The notes: a model not told the origin generated them from the letters alone. DNA of 64,000 nucleotides from a bacterium (GCA_017942035.1 JAGAVG010000011.1:1-64000), one strand, 5' to 3'. Counted from the stretch's first letter, positions 52,142-60,763 are shown. Translations and numbers: made by a program.

Positions 52142-52471
52142 ATGGACAATAAAAAATTACTAGGAAAACGGATTAAGGAAATAAGAAAATCAAAAAAATA
52201 TACTCAAGAGCAGTTGTCGGAAATGGTAGGAATTGAGACATCTTCATTATCCGGCATTGAATCGGGTAGATTTTTCCCGTCACTGCACGTTTTAGATAAG
52301 ATATCGGGAGTTCTTAAAGTTGAACTTGTGGAATTTTTCAAATTTTCAACGGTTGATATCCCAAAAGATTTAGATAATGAAATTTTAAAAATCATCAAAA
52401 ATCAGGACAAAAATAATAAACAGCTAATTTATAAGCTTTTAAATTCTGCATTCACAATAACCGGTTCATAG
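52142..52471 (+). CDS. XRE-family transcriptional regulator
   Basis: Residues 5-60 form a Cro/C1 helix-turn-helix (SKKYTQEQLSEMVGIETSSLSGIESGR). The C-terminal 45 residues are a charged helix that may dimerise. It is divergent from a pilin-like gene with shared operator-like repeats, so pilin control and autoregulation are likely. It overlaps the convergent coaX by 6 bp. Confidence 0.85.
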   Translation: MDNKKLLGKRIKEIRKSKKYTQEQLSEMVGIETSSLSGIESGRFFPSLHVLDKISGVLKVELVEFFKFSTVDIPKDLDNEILKIIKNQDKNNKQLIYKLLNSAFTITGS

Positions 52472-53218
52472 ATTTATTCTATAAAGATGGCGGAGGCCTT
52501 CAAGCGTCAAAGTCGGGTTAATAAAATCAAAAGGGCGCTCCATGTATTCGGAAACCAGTTTACAATATCCGCCTGTTGCAACAAGGACAGCTTTTTCGCC
52601 GAGTTCTTTTTCGCATTGCTTAACAAGTCCATCAATCATGCAGGCCGTTCCTCTGATAACTCCGGACAAAATCGCGTCGGTCGTATTGTTTCCGATTGCG
52701 TTAGGGCTTTTGTCGACGTCTATACGCGGAAGTTTTGAGGTAAATTTATTCAAAACTTTTATCTGCAAGCTCAATCCCGGAGCAATTACTCCGCCAATGA
52801 ATTCACCTTTGGAATTTATAATATCAAATGAAGTTGCCGTACCCATATCAACAACGATTGCCGGATGTTTATACAAAACGTAAGCGCCGACAGCGTTCGC
52901 AAGTCTATCAGCCCCCAATTCTTTCGGGTTTTTAAGTTTGATTTCAACACCGGTATTGCTTGCCGAATTCAACAAAATAGAATTAATCTTAAAAACATTA
53001 TCAACCGCCGATTTAAACTTTTTATTCAACTCATCCACAACAGATGCGATAATACATCCGTCAATTTTGAAATCTTTAAACAACGATTTCAAAAGCACTT
53101 CATACTCTTCGCCGGACAAATCTTTATCCGAAGCCAATCTAAATTCCTCAATCAGGGCATCTTCATCAAATAACCCGAGCGTAATATTTGTATTTCCGAT
53201 ATCAGCCGCTAACAGCAT
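52466..53218 (-). CDS. coaX: Type III pantothenate kinase
   Basis: It catalyses the first step of CoA synthesis. The 250-residue ASKHA-fold kinase has LAADIGNTNITLGLF (phosphate-1, catalytic Asp), PKELGADRLANAVGAY, VVDMGTATSFDII, and the adenosine loop VATGGYCKLV. Monovalent-cation-dependent CoaX, not CoaA. Monocistronic. Confidence 0.95.
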   Translation of the reverse strand: MLLAADIGNTNITLGLFDEDALIEEFRLASDKDLSGEEYEVLLKSLFKDFKIDGCIIASVVDELNKKFKSAVDNVFKINSILLNSASNTGVEIKLKNPKELGADRLANAVGAYVLYKHPAIVVDMGTATSFDIINSKGEFIGGVIAPGLSLQIKVLNKFTSKLPRIDVDKSPNAIGNNTTDAILSGVIRGTACMIDGLVKQCEKELGEKAVLVATGGYCKLVSEYMERPFDFINPTLTLEGLRHLYRINL

Positions 53219-53279
53219 AATAGAATAATCCTCTTTCCGAGAATTATTCTATCATAAAAAATCTTATACAATCAAATCG

Positions 53280-53465
53280 CTATGACAAGATGCTATTTGG
53301 TTGTCCATTTGACAGCACAGGAGGTTGAATACTTCCTGTTTTGGAAAAATCATCTGTTGTTATACAAGCCAAAAATGCCGCATTATTCTGCTGATTTTTA
53401 ATGGATGGTGCATTTTCCGGTATCAATTTTTTCTTAATTGCATTAATTGCATCAATGCCAGCCAT
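53280..53465 (-). CDS. 61-residue lineage-specific protein
   Basis: This polar small protein starts MAGIDAINAIKKKLIPENAP and has NNAAFLACITTDDFSKTG. No family, signal or membrane helix is recognised. Strong support for expression: GAGGAG 8 nt before the ATG and a complete three-box promoter upstream (53509-53567). Confidence 0.6.
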   Translation of the reverse strand: MAGIDAINAIKKKLIPENAPSIKNQQNNAAFLACITTDDFSKTGSIQPPVLSNGQPNSILS

Positions 53466-53508
53466 AGTTTATACTCCTCTGTTTTAAATTTACATCTATA
53501 ATATCTCT

Positions 53509-53567
53509 TATATATATAAAGTATTTAAATTCCACATAATTGCTTAAAAATGGAAATTTAGTTACAA
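53509..53567 (-). promoter_or_regulatory. Three-box promoter of the 61-residue protein gene
   Basis: On the minus strand TTGTAACT (53560-53567), 15 nt, AGCAATTAT (53536-53544), 14 nt, CTTTATATATATA (53509-53521). Spacing equals that of the lysozyme promoter. Confidence 0.7.
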
Positions 53568-53639
53568 AAGTTTACATATCACTTTTGGACGCAAAAAATT
53601 ACTACCTAAAAATCCCTAATCAAACATCCATGGGGTAAC

Positions 53640-53900
53640 AGATATATTATGCCCGAAAACAAAGGGGTTATAACAGGTTTAGATGACTTATCACCCTCGC
53701 CCCTTGTGAAAAAGAGGATAAAGTTATCATGTCATCCTGAACTCGTTTCAGGATCTCTTAACCCTCTCCCGAATTTGTAAGTTCGCATTCTGCTCACTAA
53801 CAAATTCAACCCTCTCACAAAGAGAGAGGATAAGGAGTAGGGTAGACTTTAGTCTACCGATAATATAAGGATAGGGGCGGGATGAAAATCATCCCGCCCC
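53640..53900. repeat. Intergenic repeat cluster
   Basis: No gene seen. It holds a CACCCTCGCCCCTTGTG element (53691), a TCATCCTGAACTCGTTTCAGG element (53732), an ACCCTCTCCCGAATTTGT element (53761-53832), and an orphan copy of the GGTAGACTTTAGTCTACC palindrome (53837-53858). Confidence 0.75.
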
Positions 53901-53908
53901 AGATCTTA

Positions 53909-54499
53909 TTATTTGCTTCGTCCAATCCATAATGGTGGTTGCGATATTTTTCCCGAAAAATTATCTAAAACCAAGCCAGCTCTTGTTTCTTGAGGTGAAT
54001 TCAGTGCGGCAAGCACATCTTTTCGTTTTGCAAGCATACCGGGAGTTAACTGACCCAATACTTCTGCCTCTTTTAGCTGTTCTATCAGGTGAACTCTATT
54101 TAATTTTTCAATAGCTTCCATTGTCGGAACACTTTTGATTTGTATATGCTCAATCGGCGTTCCGTGTTTAAATCCAAATAGTGCATCCATAACCCGGCTT
54201 CTATCGTAAAATCCACCATGTTTGTTCACTTCATCCATTCTTGCGAAATTGATACCAAAAGAATTATCTATAGCCTGCTGGGTCGGAACACTCTCGGCTT
54301 TTAGCACACGGCCGCCCTTTGCATTCTGCATTCTTAAAAATTTTCCTGTTTCAGGTTCTGCCTTTGCCGCCATCTTTTGCACTGTTTTGCCCAAAACTTT
54401 ATGGAAACTAGGCTCTTCTACTAATATTTTTGATGGTCCTTTAATTGCATATTGTCCAACAACTTTTGTAACTTTTGAAATTGTATTTCCGTCTAACAT
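53909..54499 (-). CDS. Hypothetical protein
   Basis: The 196-residue basic soluble protein is not recognised. Repeated short phrases (ESVPTQQAIDNSFGINFARMD and KSVPTMEAIEKLNRVHLIEQL) show an internal duplication of about 60 residues. AAAGGGAAAAG before the ATG gives a good ribosome site. Confidence 0.55.
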   Translation of the reverse strand: MLDGNTISKVTKVVGQYAIKGPSKILVEEPSFHKVLGKTVQKMAAKAEPETGKFLRMQNAKGGRVLKAESVPTQQAIDNSFGINFARMDEVNKHGGFYDRSRVMDALFGFKHGTPIEHIQIKSVPTMEAIEKLNRVHLIEQLKEAEVLGQLTPGMLAKRKDVLAALNSPQETRAGLVLDNFSGKISQPPLWIGRSK

Positions 54500-54539
54500 A
54501 ATAACTTTTCCCTTTCCAATTAAATATTTTTTACATTTT

Positions 54540-54985
54540 TGAGTAATTCGAATTTCCCTTACATCTTTATAAAAAATAATCAGCCGAAAAGATTGCTACC
54601 GCCCCGCCCCATCCTATCCTATCCTATCCTATGAGGCATTATATCTGGATTTGAGCCATTTTAAAATCCATTTTTACATTTCTTAATAATCAGAGGTTCG
54701 GAGGGAAGGAGGGCAGGCCAGTTACGTCATTACGAGCGAACGTAGTGAGCGTGGCAATCCAGCTTTTCTACCCTCGCCCCTTGTGGGAGAGGGTGAATTT
54801 GTTAGTGAGCAGTATGCGAACTTACAAATTCGGGAGAGGGGTTAAAGTTATGAGATGCTGAAACAAGTTCAGCATGACATGAAATACGGAGGTCAATCCG
54901 ACGTTCAGCATGACATGACTACATTATGTAAATCCTTAACGTCTTAGTATCCTAGCGTCTTTTATAAAGTTAATCATTACGAGAC
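54540..54985. repeat. Gene-free stretch: ATCCT microsatellite and dispersed repeats
   Basis: ATCCT is repeated four times plus a partial unit (54611-54632). A TCATTACGAGCGAACG element (54727-54762), a CCCTCGCCCCTTGTGGGAG palindrome, an inverted GAATTTGTTAGTGAGC/TTACAAATTC element (54784-54840) and TGAAACAAGTTCAGCATGAC elements follow. Confidence 0.75.
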
Positions 54986-54989
54986 ATAT

Positions 54990-55139
54990 TTACTTCTGAG
55001 AAATATTACACAATGCGTAAATCTCAGCCAATTTACCGTTACTTTTATTTTTAAACTTAATTTCTTTTTTAGTATTCTCAGGGGCGAAATCTTCTTTTTG
55101 ATAATTTATCAAATATCGCATAAACTCAGGACTAAACAT
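54990..55139 (-). CDS. 49-residue lineage-specific protein
   Basis: The frame starts at ATG 55139 with AAAAGGAG 5 nt upstream. It reads MFSPEFMRYLINYQKEDFAP and ends in LAEIYALCNISQK. No family is recognised. A promoter with the shared spacing lies at 55181-55239, which supports real expression. Confidence 0.6.
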   Translation of the reverse strand: MFSPEFMRYLINYQKEDFAPENTKKEIKFKNKSNGKLAEIYALCNISQK

Positions 55140-55180
55140 ATTTACTCCTTTTACACATATAAAATTAACCTAACACACTA

Positions 55181-55239
55181 CATATATATAAAAACATAAA
55201 TTTTAAAAATATTGATAAATTTTAACAAATATTTTACAT
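55181..55239 (-). promoter_or_regulatory. Three-box promoter of the 49-residue protein gene
   Basis: On the minus strand ATGTAAAA (55232-55239, degenerate), 15 nt, ATCAATATT (55208-55216), 14 nt, TTTTATATATATG (55181-55193). Confidence 0.55.
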
Positions 55240-55295
55240 TTATTAATCAAAAAGCAAATTGTTTAAGTTATAATATCGGAAGAATTGGAGAGAAT

Positions 55296-55964
55296 ATGCG
55301 TCAATCATCAATAATAGATATAATTTCACCGGTAATGATAGGACCTTCGAGTTCGCACACAGCCGGAGCTGTCCGTTTAGGACTTTTAGCAAGCCATGTA
55401 TACAATTCACCGATAAAAAAAATAACTTTCAAATTATACAACTCCTACGCTTTAACAGGCAAAGGACACGGAACAGACAAAGGGCTTTTGGCCGGAGTTT
55501 TAGGGCTTAGCGTCGATGATACCAGAATAAAAAACATATTTAACTCTGAAATCGCGAAAAATATCGACTACAAATTTGAGTTTTTGGAAGATTTCAACCG
55601 GCATCCGAACGCTGTCGATTTCATTTTTGAAGGTGATTTGAATATGGAGATTTCCGGAGAATCCATAGGCGCTGGAGAAGTTGTAATCCGAAAAATAAAC
55701 GAGTTCAGCGTAAAATTCACAGGAAAACTCAACACGCTCCTGCTTGTTTACAAAGACGCCCCCGGAATGATTTCAAGGGTTTCAACATTAATACAAAACG
55801 AAAACATTAATATCGCATCCCTTCACTGCGACAGATACGCAAAAGGCAGAGAAGCCTCAATGTGTATATGTTTGGACGGCGAATTAAATGAAGATATAAT
55901 AAAAAAATGTGAAACATTCAACGATGTTTATATAGTCAGATACATAAAAAAACTGGAAAGTTAA
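55296..55964 (+). CDS. sdaAB: L-serine dehydratase, beta subunit
   Basis: With the alpha subunit it deaminates L-serine to pyruvate. The 222-residue protein has the ISPVMIGPSSSHTAGAVRLG signature and GHGTDKGLLAGVLG. A C-terminal ACT domain follows (NTLLLVYKDAPGMISRVSTL), likely a serine sensor. The ATG at 55296 with GGAGAG is preferred over 55212. The alpha gene follows after 4 nt. Confidence 0.94.
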   Translation: MRQSSIIDIISPVMIGPSSSHTAGAVRLGLLASHVYNSPIKKITFKLYNSYALTGKGHGTDKGLLAGVLGLSVDDTRIKNIFNSEIAKNIDYKFEFLEDFNRHPNAVDFIFEGDLNMEISGESIGAGEVVIRKINEFSVKFTGKLNTLLLVYKDAPGMISRVSTLIQNENINIASLHCDRYAKGREASMCICLDGELNEDIIKKCETFNDVYIVRYIKKLES

Positions 55965-55968
55965 AACA

Positions 55969-56853
55969 ATGAAATCAACAACAATAAGTACATTTTCAGA
56001 ACTCTTAGATGTTTGCACATCAGAAAACAAAAAAATATATGAAATTGTGCAGGCAAACGAAACTGCATTGCACGAAATTTCAGAAGAAGAATTAAAAAGG
56101 ATGGTGAAACATACGCTTGATGCAATGAAAGATGCCATCAATACCGGCTTAAAATCCAAAGAAATGTCAATGAGCGGACTCTGCGGGGATGACTGCTTTA
56201 GGTTGCAAAAACGATTTGAGAAAAAACCTGCGCTTTTTGGGAATTTATACGAAAAAATCACAACTTACGCACTTGCAACAATTGAAGAAAACTTAAGAAT
56301 GGGTAAAATTGCGGCCTGCCCGACTGCCGGCTCATGCGCAATTGTTCCATCCGTTATCGTTGCGACAAGCGAACAATTAAACGTCAGCGAAAATGACCAG
56401 ATTAATGCACTCATAACAGCCGGAGAAATCGGCAGAATTATATCAAATAAAGTTGCACTGGCAGGTGCTGTAGCAGGCTGTCAGGCTGAATGCGGGGTTG
56501 CCTCAGCAATGGCCGCAGGGGCTTTATGTCAAATTTTAGGCGGAACCCCTGAACAAATATTAAATGCCGTCGCTCTCGCTATGAAAAATCTGTTAGGGCT
56601 TACCTGCGATCCGGTTTGCGGACTTGTTGAAATCCCTTGCGTTAAAAGAAACCCTTTTCTTGCAATCCACGCCGTCACAGCGGCTGAACTTGCGATATCC
56701 GATATAAAAACTAAAATTCCGCTTGATGAAGTTATTGATACCCTCGAACAAACCGGAAAATTAATGTCTCCGATGCTTAAAGAAAGTTCTCAGGCCGGAC
56801 TCGCTAAAACTAAAACGGCAATCCAGCTTGAAAAAAAATTACTCAATAACTAA
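55969..56853 (+). CDS. sdaAA: L-serine dehydratase, iron-sulfur alpha subunit
   Basis: This is the catalytic subunit of the oxygen-sensitive [4Fe-4S] serine dehydratase. The 294-residue protein has ACPTAGSCAIVPSVI, then cysteine-bearing VAGCQAECGVASAMAAGA and GLTCDPVCGLVEIPCVKRN. Two-subunit organisation as in Firmicutes. It feeds pyruvate metabolism in an anaerobe. Confidence 0.94.
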   Translation: MKSTTISTFSELLDVCTSENKKIYEIVQANETALHEISEEELKRMVKHTLDAMKDAINTGLKSKEMSMSGLCGDDCFRLQKRFEKKPALFGNLYEKITTYALATIEENLRMGKIAACPTAGSCAIVPSVIVATSEQLNVSENDQINALITAGEIGRIISNKVALAGAVAGCQAECGVASAMAAGALCQILGGTPEQILNAVALAMKNLLGLTCDPVCGLVEIPCVKRNPFLAIHAVTAAELAISDIKTKIPLDEVIDTLEQTGKLMSPMLKESSQAGLAKTKTAIQLEKKLLNN

Positions 56854-56983
56854 AAAAAAGCTAACCTTTCGGCTAGCTTTGGAATGTAAAACTTTTAAAT
56901 CTTAATCATTCCTCGTAATAGTGTGAAGTGTAGTGTGTGCATAAATTCAGTTTTGATTCCTCGATTTATGCTTTCCTCGTGTT
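56851..56983 (-). ncRNA. Probable small RNA with three CGAGGAA motifs
   Basis: A complete three-box promoter (56986-57054) points leftward into a region with no convincing reading frame (the longest is 15 codons). The region has three CGAGGAA motifs (TTCCTCG on the plus strand at 56909, 56957 and 56973). A terminator that is perfect only on the minus strand ends it: AAAGCTAGCC, GAAA tetraloop, GGTTAGCTTT, then T8 (56852-56880). The transcript would be about 130 nt. GGA-rich repeats recall CsrA/RsmA-binding sponge RNAs or SD-like decoys; that role is speculation. Confidence 0.6.
56852..56880 (-). terminator. Terminator of the small RNA
   Basis: On the minus strand a 10-bp stem with one G-U pair and a GAAA loop is followed by eight T's. 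On the plus strand the G-U pair becomes an A-C mismatch and the T-run is only three, so it is oriented for the minus strand. Confidence 0.82.
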
Positions 56984-56985
56984 TA

Positions 56986-57054
56986 CATGTATATAAAAAA
57001 TATTTTTTATATATAATTGCTATATTTTTGATTTATTTTAGATATTTGTTACAA
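56986..57054 (-). promoter_or_regulatory. Three-box promoter of the small RNA
   Basis: On the minus strand TTGTAACA (57047-57054), 25 nt, AGCAATTAT (57013-57021), 14 nt, TTTTATATACATG (56986-56998). Confidence 0.68.
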
Positions 57055-57141
57055 AACTTCATAAAGAACAATTGAAAAATTCACTAAAAAAGGGAATAAA
57101 TGTATTATAGAAAAGAGAATAATTTATTATAAAGGAGAGAT

Positions 57142-57933
57142 ATGAAGATATTAATTTCTAATGATGATGGAATAGCTGCAAATGGTATCAGAGTATTGAC
57201 AGAAGCTTTATCGAAATGCCACGATGTTTATGTGGTTGCACCGGACAGGGAAAGAAGCGCAGCTGGACATTCCCTAACATTGCATACCCCACTGAGAGTG
57301 GAAGAACTGGAGCCGATAAACGGAGCACGAAGAACCTGGGTAACAACAGGAACCCCGGGGGATTGCGTAAAAATAGCGATTAATGCGATACTTTCACCGG
57401 AAGAATTACCGGACATTGTAATTTCGGGGATTAACCATGGCCCAAATCTCGGCTCTGATATTTTGTATTCAGGAACAGTAAGCTGTGCAATGGAAGGCGC
57501 TATGCTTGGATATCCGGCAATCGCAGTTTCTCTTGCAAGCATGCAGTGTGAATATGAAAGTTTTAAATACAGCGCGAATTTTATAAATGAGTTGCTGAAG
57601 AAAGTTGAAAAAATAAATTTTCCTAAAAACAGCTTGTTGAATGTTAATATACCGGCACTGGATTCAGAAGATATTGCGGGAATTGCAATAACAGAACTCG
57701 GCGGAAAAATGTTTACAAACGAATACGAAAAGAGAACAGACCCGCGAGGAAAAGTATACTACTGGATGGCCGGCGAGCTTGCAACAGAACCGGAAGACGC
57801 AAACACTGATATAGCGGCCGTTCGCAACAACAAAATCTCAATCACACCGGTAACTTATGAAATGACAAAAGAAGATATTATGCAATATCTTTCCGATAAA
57901 TTGTGTGCCGGCGAAAAATGTGATTGGCTATAA
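57142..57933 (+). CDS. surE: 5'/3'-nucleotidase SurE
   Basis: This metal-dependent nucleoside monophosphatase shows ISNDDGIAANGIRVL (metal Asp pair), VAPDRERSAAGHSLTL, the Asn-bearing GTPGDCVKIAI, and the SGINHGPNLGSDILYSGTV motif. The 263 residues are normal. AAGGAGAG precedes the ATG. It is monocistronic, downstream of the small RNA promoter but divergent from it. Confidence 0.95.
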   Translation: MKILISNDDGIAANGIRVLTEALSKCHDVYVVAPDRERSAAGHSLTLHTPLRVEELEPINGARRTWVTTGTPGDCVKIAINAILSPEELPDIVISGINHGPNLGSDILYSGTVSCAMEGAMLGYPAIAVSLASMQCEYESFKYSANFINELLKKVEKINFPKNSLLNVNIPALDSEDIAGIAITELGGKMFTNEYEKRTDPRGKVYYWMAGELATEPEDANTDIAAVRNNKISITPVTYEMTKEDIMQYLSDKLCAGEKCDWL

Positions 57934-58148
57934 AGTTCCGTCATTGCGAGGAGCGCAATTTACCCTCTCTCTTGGTGAGAGCGAAATTGCGTACGGACGG
58001 AGCAAAGCAAGTCCGGATAGCGGAACAGCGAGGGCGGATAAGTCCGCAAGGACTAAAAGCCCGAGACTGTGGAGCGTGGAGCAATTTCAAGACAGGGCAG
58101 AATTTGTTAGTGAGCATAATGCGAACTTACAAATTCGGGAGAGGGTGT
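57934..58148. repeat. Intergenic dispersed repeats
   Basis: No gene seen. CATTGCGAGGAGCGCAA (57943), a CCCTCTCTCTTGGTGAGAG palindrome (57962), and an inverted GAATTTGTTAGTGAGC/TTACAAATTC element (58099-58146). The left inverted repeat found beside the other two S74 cassettes is absent here. Confidence 0.7.
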
Positions 58149-58180
58149 ACATAAAAAAAGCCCGTCAAGGATTTGACGGG
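58149..58180 (-). terminator. Terminator of S74 gene copy 3
   Basis: Same CCCGTCAA/TTGACGGG hairpin followed by CTTTTTTT on the minus strand. Confidence 0.85.
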
Positions 58181-58233
58181 AAATTAAATGCGAGGATAGT
58201 TCGCTTTTCACGAACTATCACTATAGATTTCTT

Positions 58234-60636
58234 TTATTTAATCCGCTTTTCAAGGGCATTTAAACGCGCTTCAAGGGCTTTGTTTTGGGCTTTCAATTGT
58301 TTGTTCTCGGCCCTCAAGGTGTTCATGTCATTCTGAACTTGTTTCAGAATCTCTTTATCGCAACGGTTCTGACCCCTCACCCTAGCCCTCTCCCACAAGG
58401 GGCGAGGGGACAATGTGTCTTCTTCAACAATAATCTGACCTTCACTTTGCAAAATCTGTTCTATTCTATCTATTCTTGCGGCAAGTTCTTTTATTGAATT
58501 CAGCATTGCGTAAAACATTTCATCCCAGCGGATTTTCAAGTAGCCGTCGGTGCCTTTTATGACCGCTTTCGGGAAAACTTTTTGCAAATCCTGCGCGATT
58601 ACTCCAACATGAGCTTTTTTATCCGGATCTTTTTTGAAGGTGAAATTATAAACTTTCAATTGACGAATTTTTGCCAAACCTTCTGTATTTTCGCTTGTTA
58701 TATTTTTCAAACGTTTGTCAGAAGTATACGCGGCAGTGCTTGCAGCCTGCAACTGACCCGGTATTTTCACCACACTGGAGGATGTTCCGATATATACAAT
58801 TGTAGCCCCATTACTAGCCTCTGAAGTCCCAGATGCAGGCCCAGAAAATGCACCAATACAAGTTTTGTTACTGCCCGTTACATGATAGCAAGCCTGATGT
58901 CCAAGCGCGGTATTGTTAAAGCCAGCAGATTTTTCCAATGCTTGTGAACCAAGAGCTGTGTTTGCAGAGCCAGTAGCATTTGAATATAATGAATTAATCC
59001 CCAGTGCCGTGTTATGCTGTCCGGTAGTATTTGAATACAATGCACTCATCCCAATTGCGGTATTAACTTGACCGGTAGTGTTTACAAATAATGCTCCATT
59101 TCCAACCGCAGTATTACCACTGCCTGTAGTATTTGCATTTAATGCACTATTCCCGACCGCGGTATTAGTATTCCCTGTAATATTTAAACTTAATGCATGA
59201 TAACCGAAGGCCGTATTATAATTAGCCGTAGTATTTGAGAATAGTGCACCATGCCCCATCGCAGTATTATAGTTACCACTCGTATTATTATGTAAAGCCC
59301 CATAGCCAAAGGCGTTATTATAGATTCCGTAGGTATTTGCATTCAATGCATAAACTCCAAATGCATTGTTATAATCTCCGCTTGTATTTTTCCACAATGC
59401 ATTATATCCCAAGGCCGTATTATAATTACCAGTAGTGTTTGCATATAATGCTTCACCTCCAACTGCTGTGTTACTACTGCCTGTAGTATTTGAATTTAAT
59501 GCAAGATAACCGGTAGCAGTATTATCATGACCTGTTGTATTAGAGGCTAATACATTAGCTCCTGTGACTGTATTATGATAACCAGTAGTATTTGAAGTTA
59601 ATGCACGATGCCCTATTGCTGTATTATCCCAACCTGTAGTATTTGAATATAATGCCGAAACTCCCATAGCTGTATTATAAGATCCAGTAGTATTAGCCTG
59701 CAATGCATAAGTTCCTACGCCTGTATTAGAATCAGCAGTTGTATTATTGTTCAACACTCCGTGTCCTATAGCTATATTCATGCCTCCCGTAGTATTTTTG
59801 TTTAATGCCTTTTCTCCTATGGCTATATTACTACTACCGGTAGTGTTGTATTGCAATGCAACATATCCAATGCCAACATTGCTGTTTCCTTCAGTATTTA
59901 CAGATAACGCACTTTCACCCATTGCAACATTTTTGCTTCCGGTAGTGTTACTGTATAATACCCAATTACCAACAGCATTATTTGCGCTACCGGTAGTATT
60001 TGAATACAATACATGATTTCCTAAAGCTGTATTGTTATGTCCTGTGGTATTTGAGTATAATGTCATTGTGCCTAAAGCGGTGTTATAACCAGCTCCGGCA
60101 TTTGATTTTAGCGATTGGTATCCTATAGCTATACTGTCAGCACCGGGTTTTACATCTGTACCTATACCTATTGAATTACTACCCAGTGCGCCGGTGTTTT
60201 CTGCATCATCCGGAAGGCTTCCTAGCAAAAGTGCATTTGGTGTTACTCTCAAGGCGCCGGTTGTTGCGCTATTATTCTGGAACATAATATGGTTCACTGC
60301 TCTATCGCCAGTGTTTATCAGCAAACGACCAGAGGAACCTTCCGGACGCTGAGGACGTCCAATCATTGCCATTTGGTTTGCGTTGCCGATACCGTATCTT
60401 ATATCGCTCGTACCCTCAACCCATTTCCAAGGGCTTGACATATCAACTTTGCTTTTCCTTGTCATTACAGGCGCAAACGCGGCCATAACAATCGAAAGGA
60501 TCAGCATTACGACCATCATTTCAGCTAAAGTAAAACCGGAAAACGAAGAATTCTTTAATAGGGCTAAACCCTTATTAGGCTTAGATTGCCCCCCCCCCGC
60601 ACGGGCAAATTCAATAATATCAATACTTTCAGCCAT
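58234..60636 (-). CDS. Prepilin-leader, YadA-like repeat, peptidase-S74 protein, copy 3 (poly-G = 10, in frame)
   Basis: The ATG at 60636 with GAGGA 8 nt upstream is in frame. MAESIDIIEFARAGGGQSKP leads to the prepilin site FSG/FTLAEMMVVMLILSIVMAAF. About 24 repeats of 17 residues (ALYSNTTGxxNTALGxx) follow, from about residue 170 to 590. The S74 chaperone starts TSDKRLKNI and includes VGVIAQDLQKVFPKAV. A trimeric-type coiled coil (NTLRAENKQLKAQNKALEAR) ends it. The TLSPRPLWERARVRG stretch is repeat-derived, as in copy 1. The product may be a pilus- or membrane-anchored adhesive fibre whose S74 domain folds and cleaves itself off. This copy is in the ON state. Confidence 0.88.
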   Translation of the reverse strand: MAESIDIIEFARAGGGQSKPNKGLALLKNSSFSGFTLAEMMVVMLILSIVMAAFAPVMTRKSKVDMSSPWKWVEGTSDIRYGIGNANQMAMIGRPQRPEGSSGRLLINTGDRAVNHIMFQNNSATTGALRVTPNALLLGSLPDDAENTGALGSNSIGIGTDVKPGADSIAIGYQSLKSNAGAGYNTALGTMTLYSNTTGHNNTALGNHVLYSNTTGSANNAVGNWVLYSNTTGSKNVAMGESALSVNTEGNSNVGIGYVALQYNTTGSSNIAIGEKALNKNTTGGMNIAIGHGVLNNNTTADSNTGVGTYALQANTTGSYNTAMGVSALYSNTTGWDNTAIGHRALTSNTTGYHNTVTGANVLASNTTGHDNTATGYLALNSNTTGSSNTAVGGEALYANTTGNYNTALGYNALWKNTSGDYNNAFGVYALNANTYGIYNNAFGYGALHNNTSGNYNTAMGHGALFSNTTANYNTAFGYHALSLNITGNTNTAVGNSALNANTTGSGNTAVGNGALFVNTTGQVNTAIGMSALYSNTTGQHNTALGINSLYSNATGSANTALGSQALEKSAGFNNTALGHQACYHVTGSNKTCIGAFSGPASGTSEASNGATIVYIGTSSSVVKIPGQLQAASTAAYTSDKRLKNITSENTEGLAKIRQLKVYNFTFKKDPDKKAHVGVIAQDLQKVFPKAVIKGTDGYLKIRWDEMFYAMLNSIKELAARIDRIEQILQSEGQIIVEEDTLSPRPLWERARVRGQNRCDKEILKQVQNDMNTLRAENKQLKAQNKALEARLNALEKRIK
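60589..60598 (-). repeat. Poly-G tract (10 G) in the leader of S74 copy 3
   Basis: Ten C's on the plus strand, at the site where copies 1 and 2 have eleven. Ten G's put the SD-preceded ATG in frame. Confidence 0.85.
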
Positions 60637-60670
60637 ATCTATTTTCCTCTTTTTTTAAAACTATATTCTT

Positions 60671-60698
60671 ATTATACCAATTTTTTGAACTTTTTCAA
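60671..60698 (-). promoter_or_regulatory. Sigma-70 promoter of S74 copy 3
   Basis: On the minus strand TTGAAA (60693-60698), 16 nt, TATAAT (60671-60676), as in copies 1 and 2. Confidence 0.75.
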
Positions 60699-60741
60699 CA
60701 TATTTTTATAGATTTGTATAATAAAATTTAATAAAATTTTT

Positions 60742-60763
60742 GGTAGACTAAAGTCTACCCTAC
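60742..60763. repeat. Right inverted repeat of S74 cassette 3
   Basis: Identical to 13757-13778 and 47936-47957. No partner lies at the left end of this cassette. A CCCTCACCCTATACTCC/GAGGG palindrome follows (60799-60838). Confidence 0.78.
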
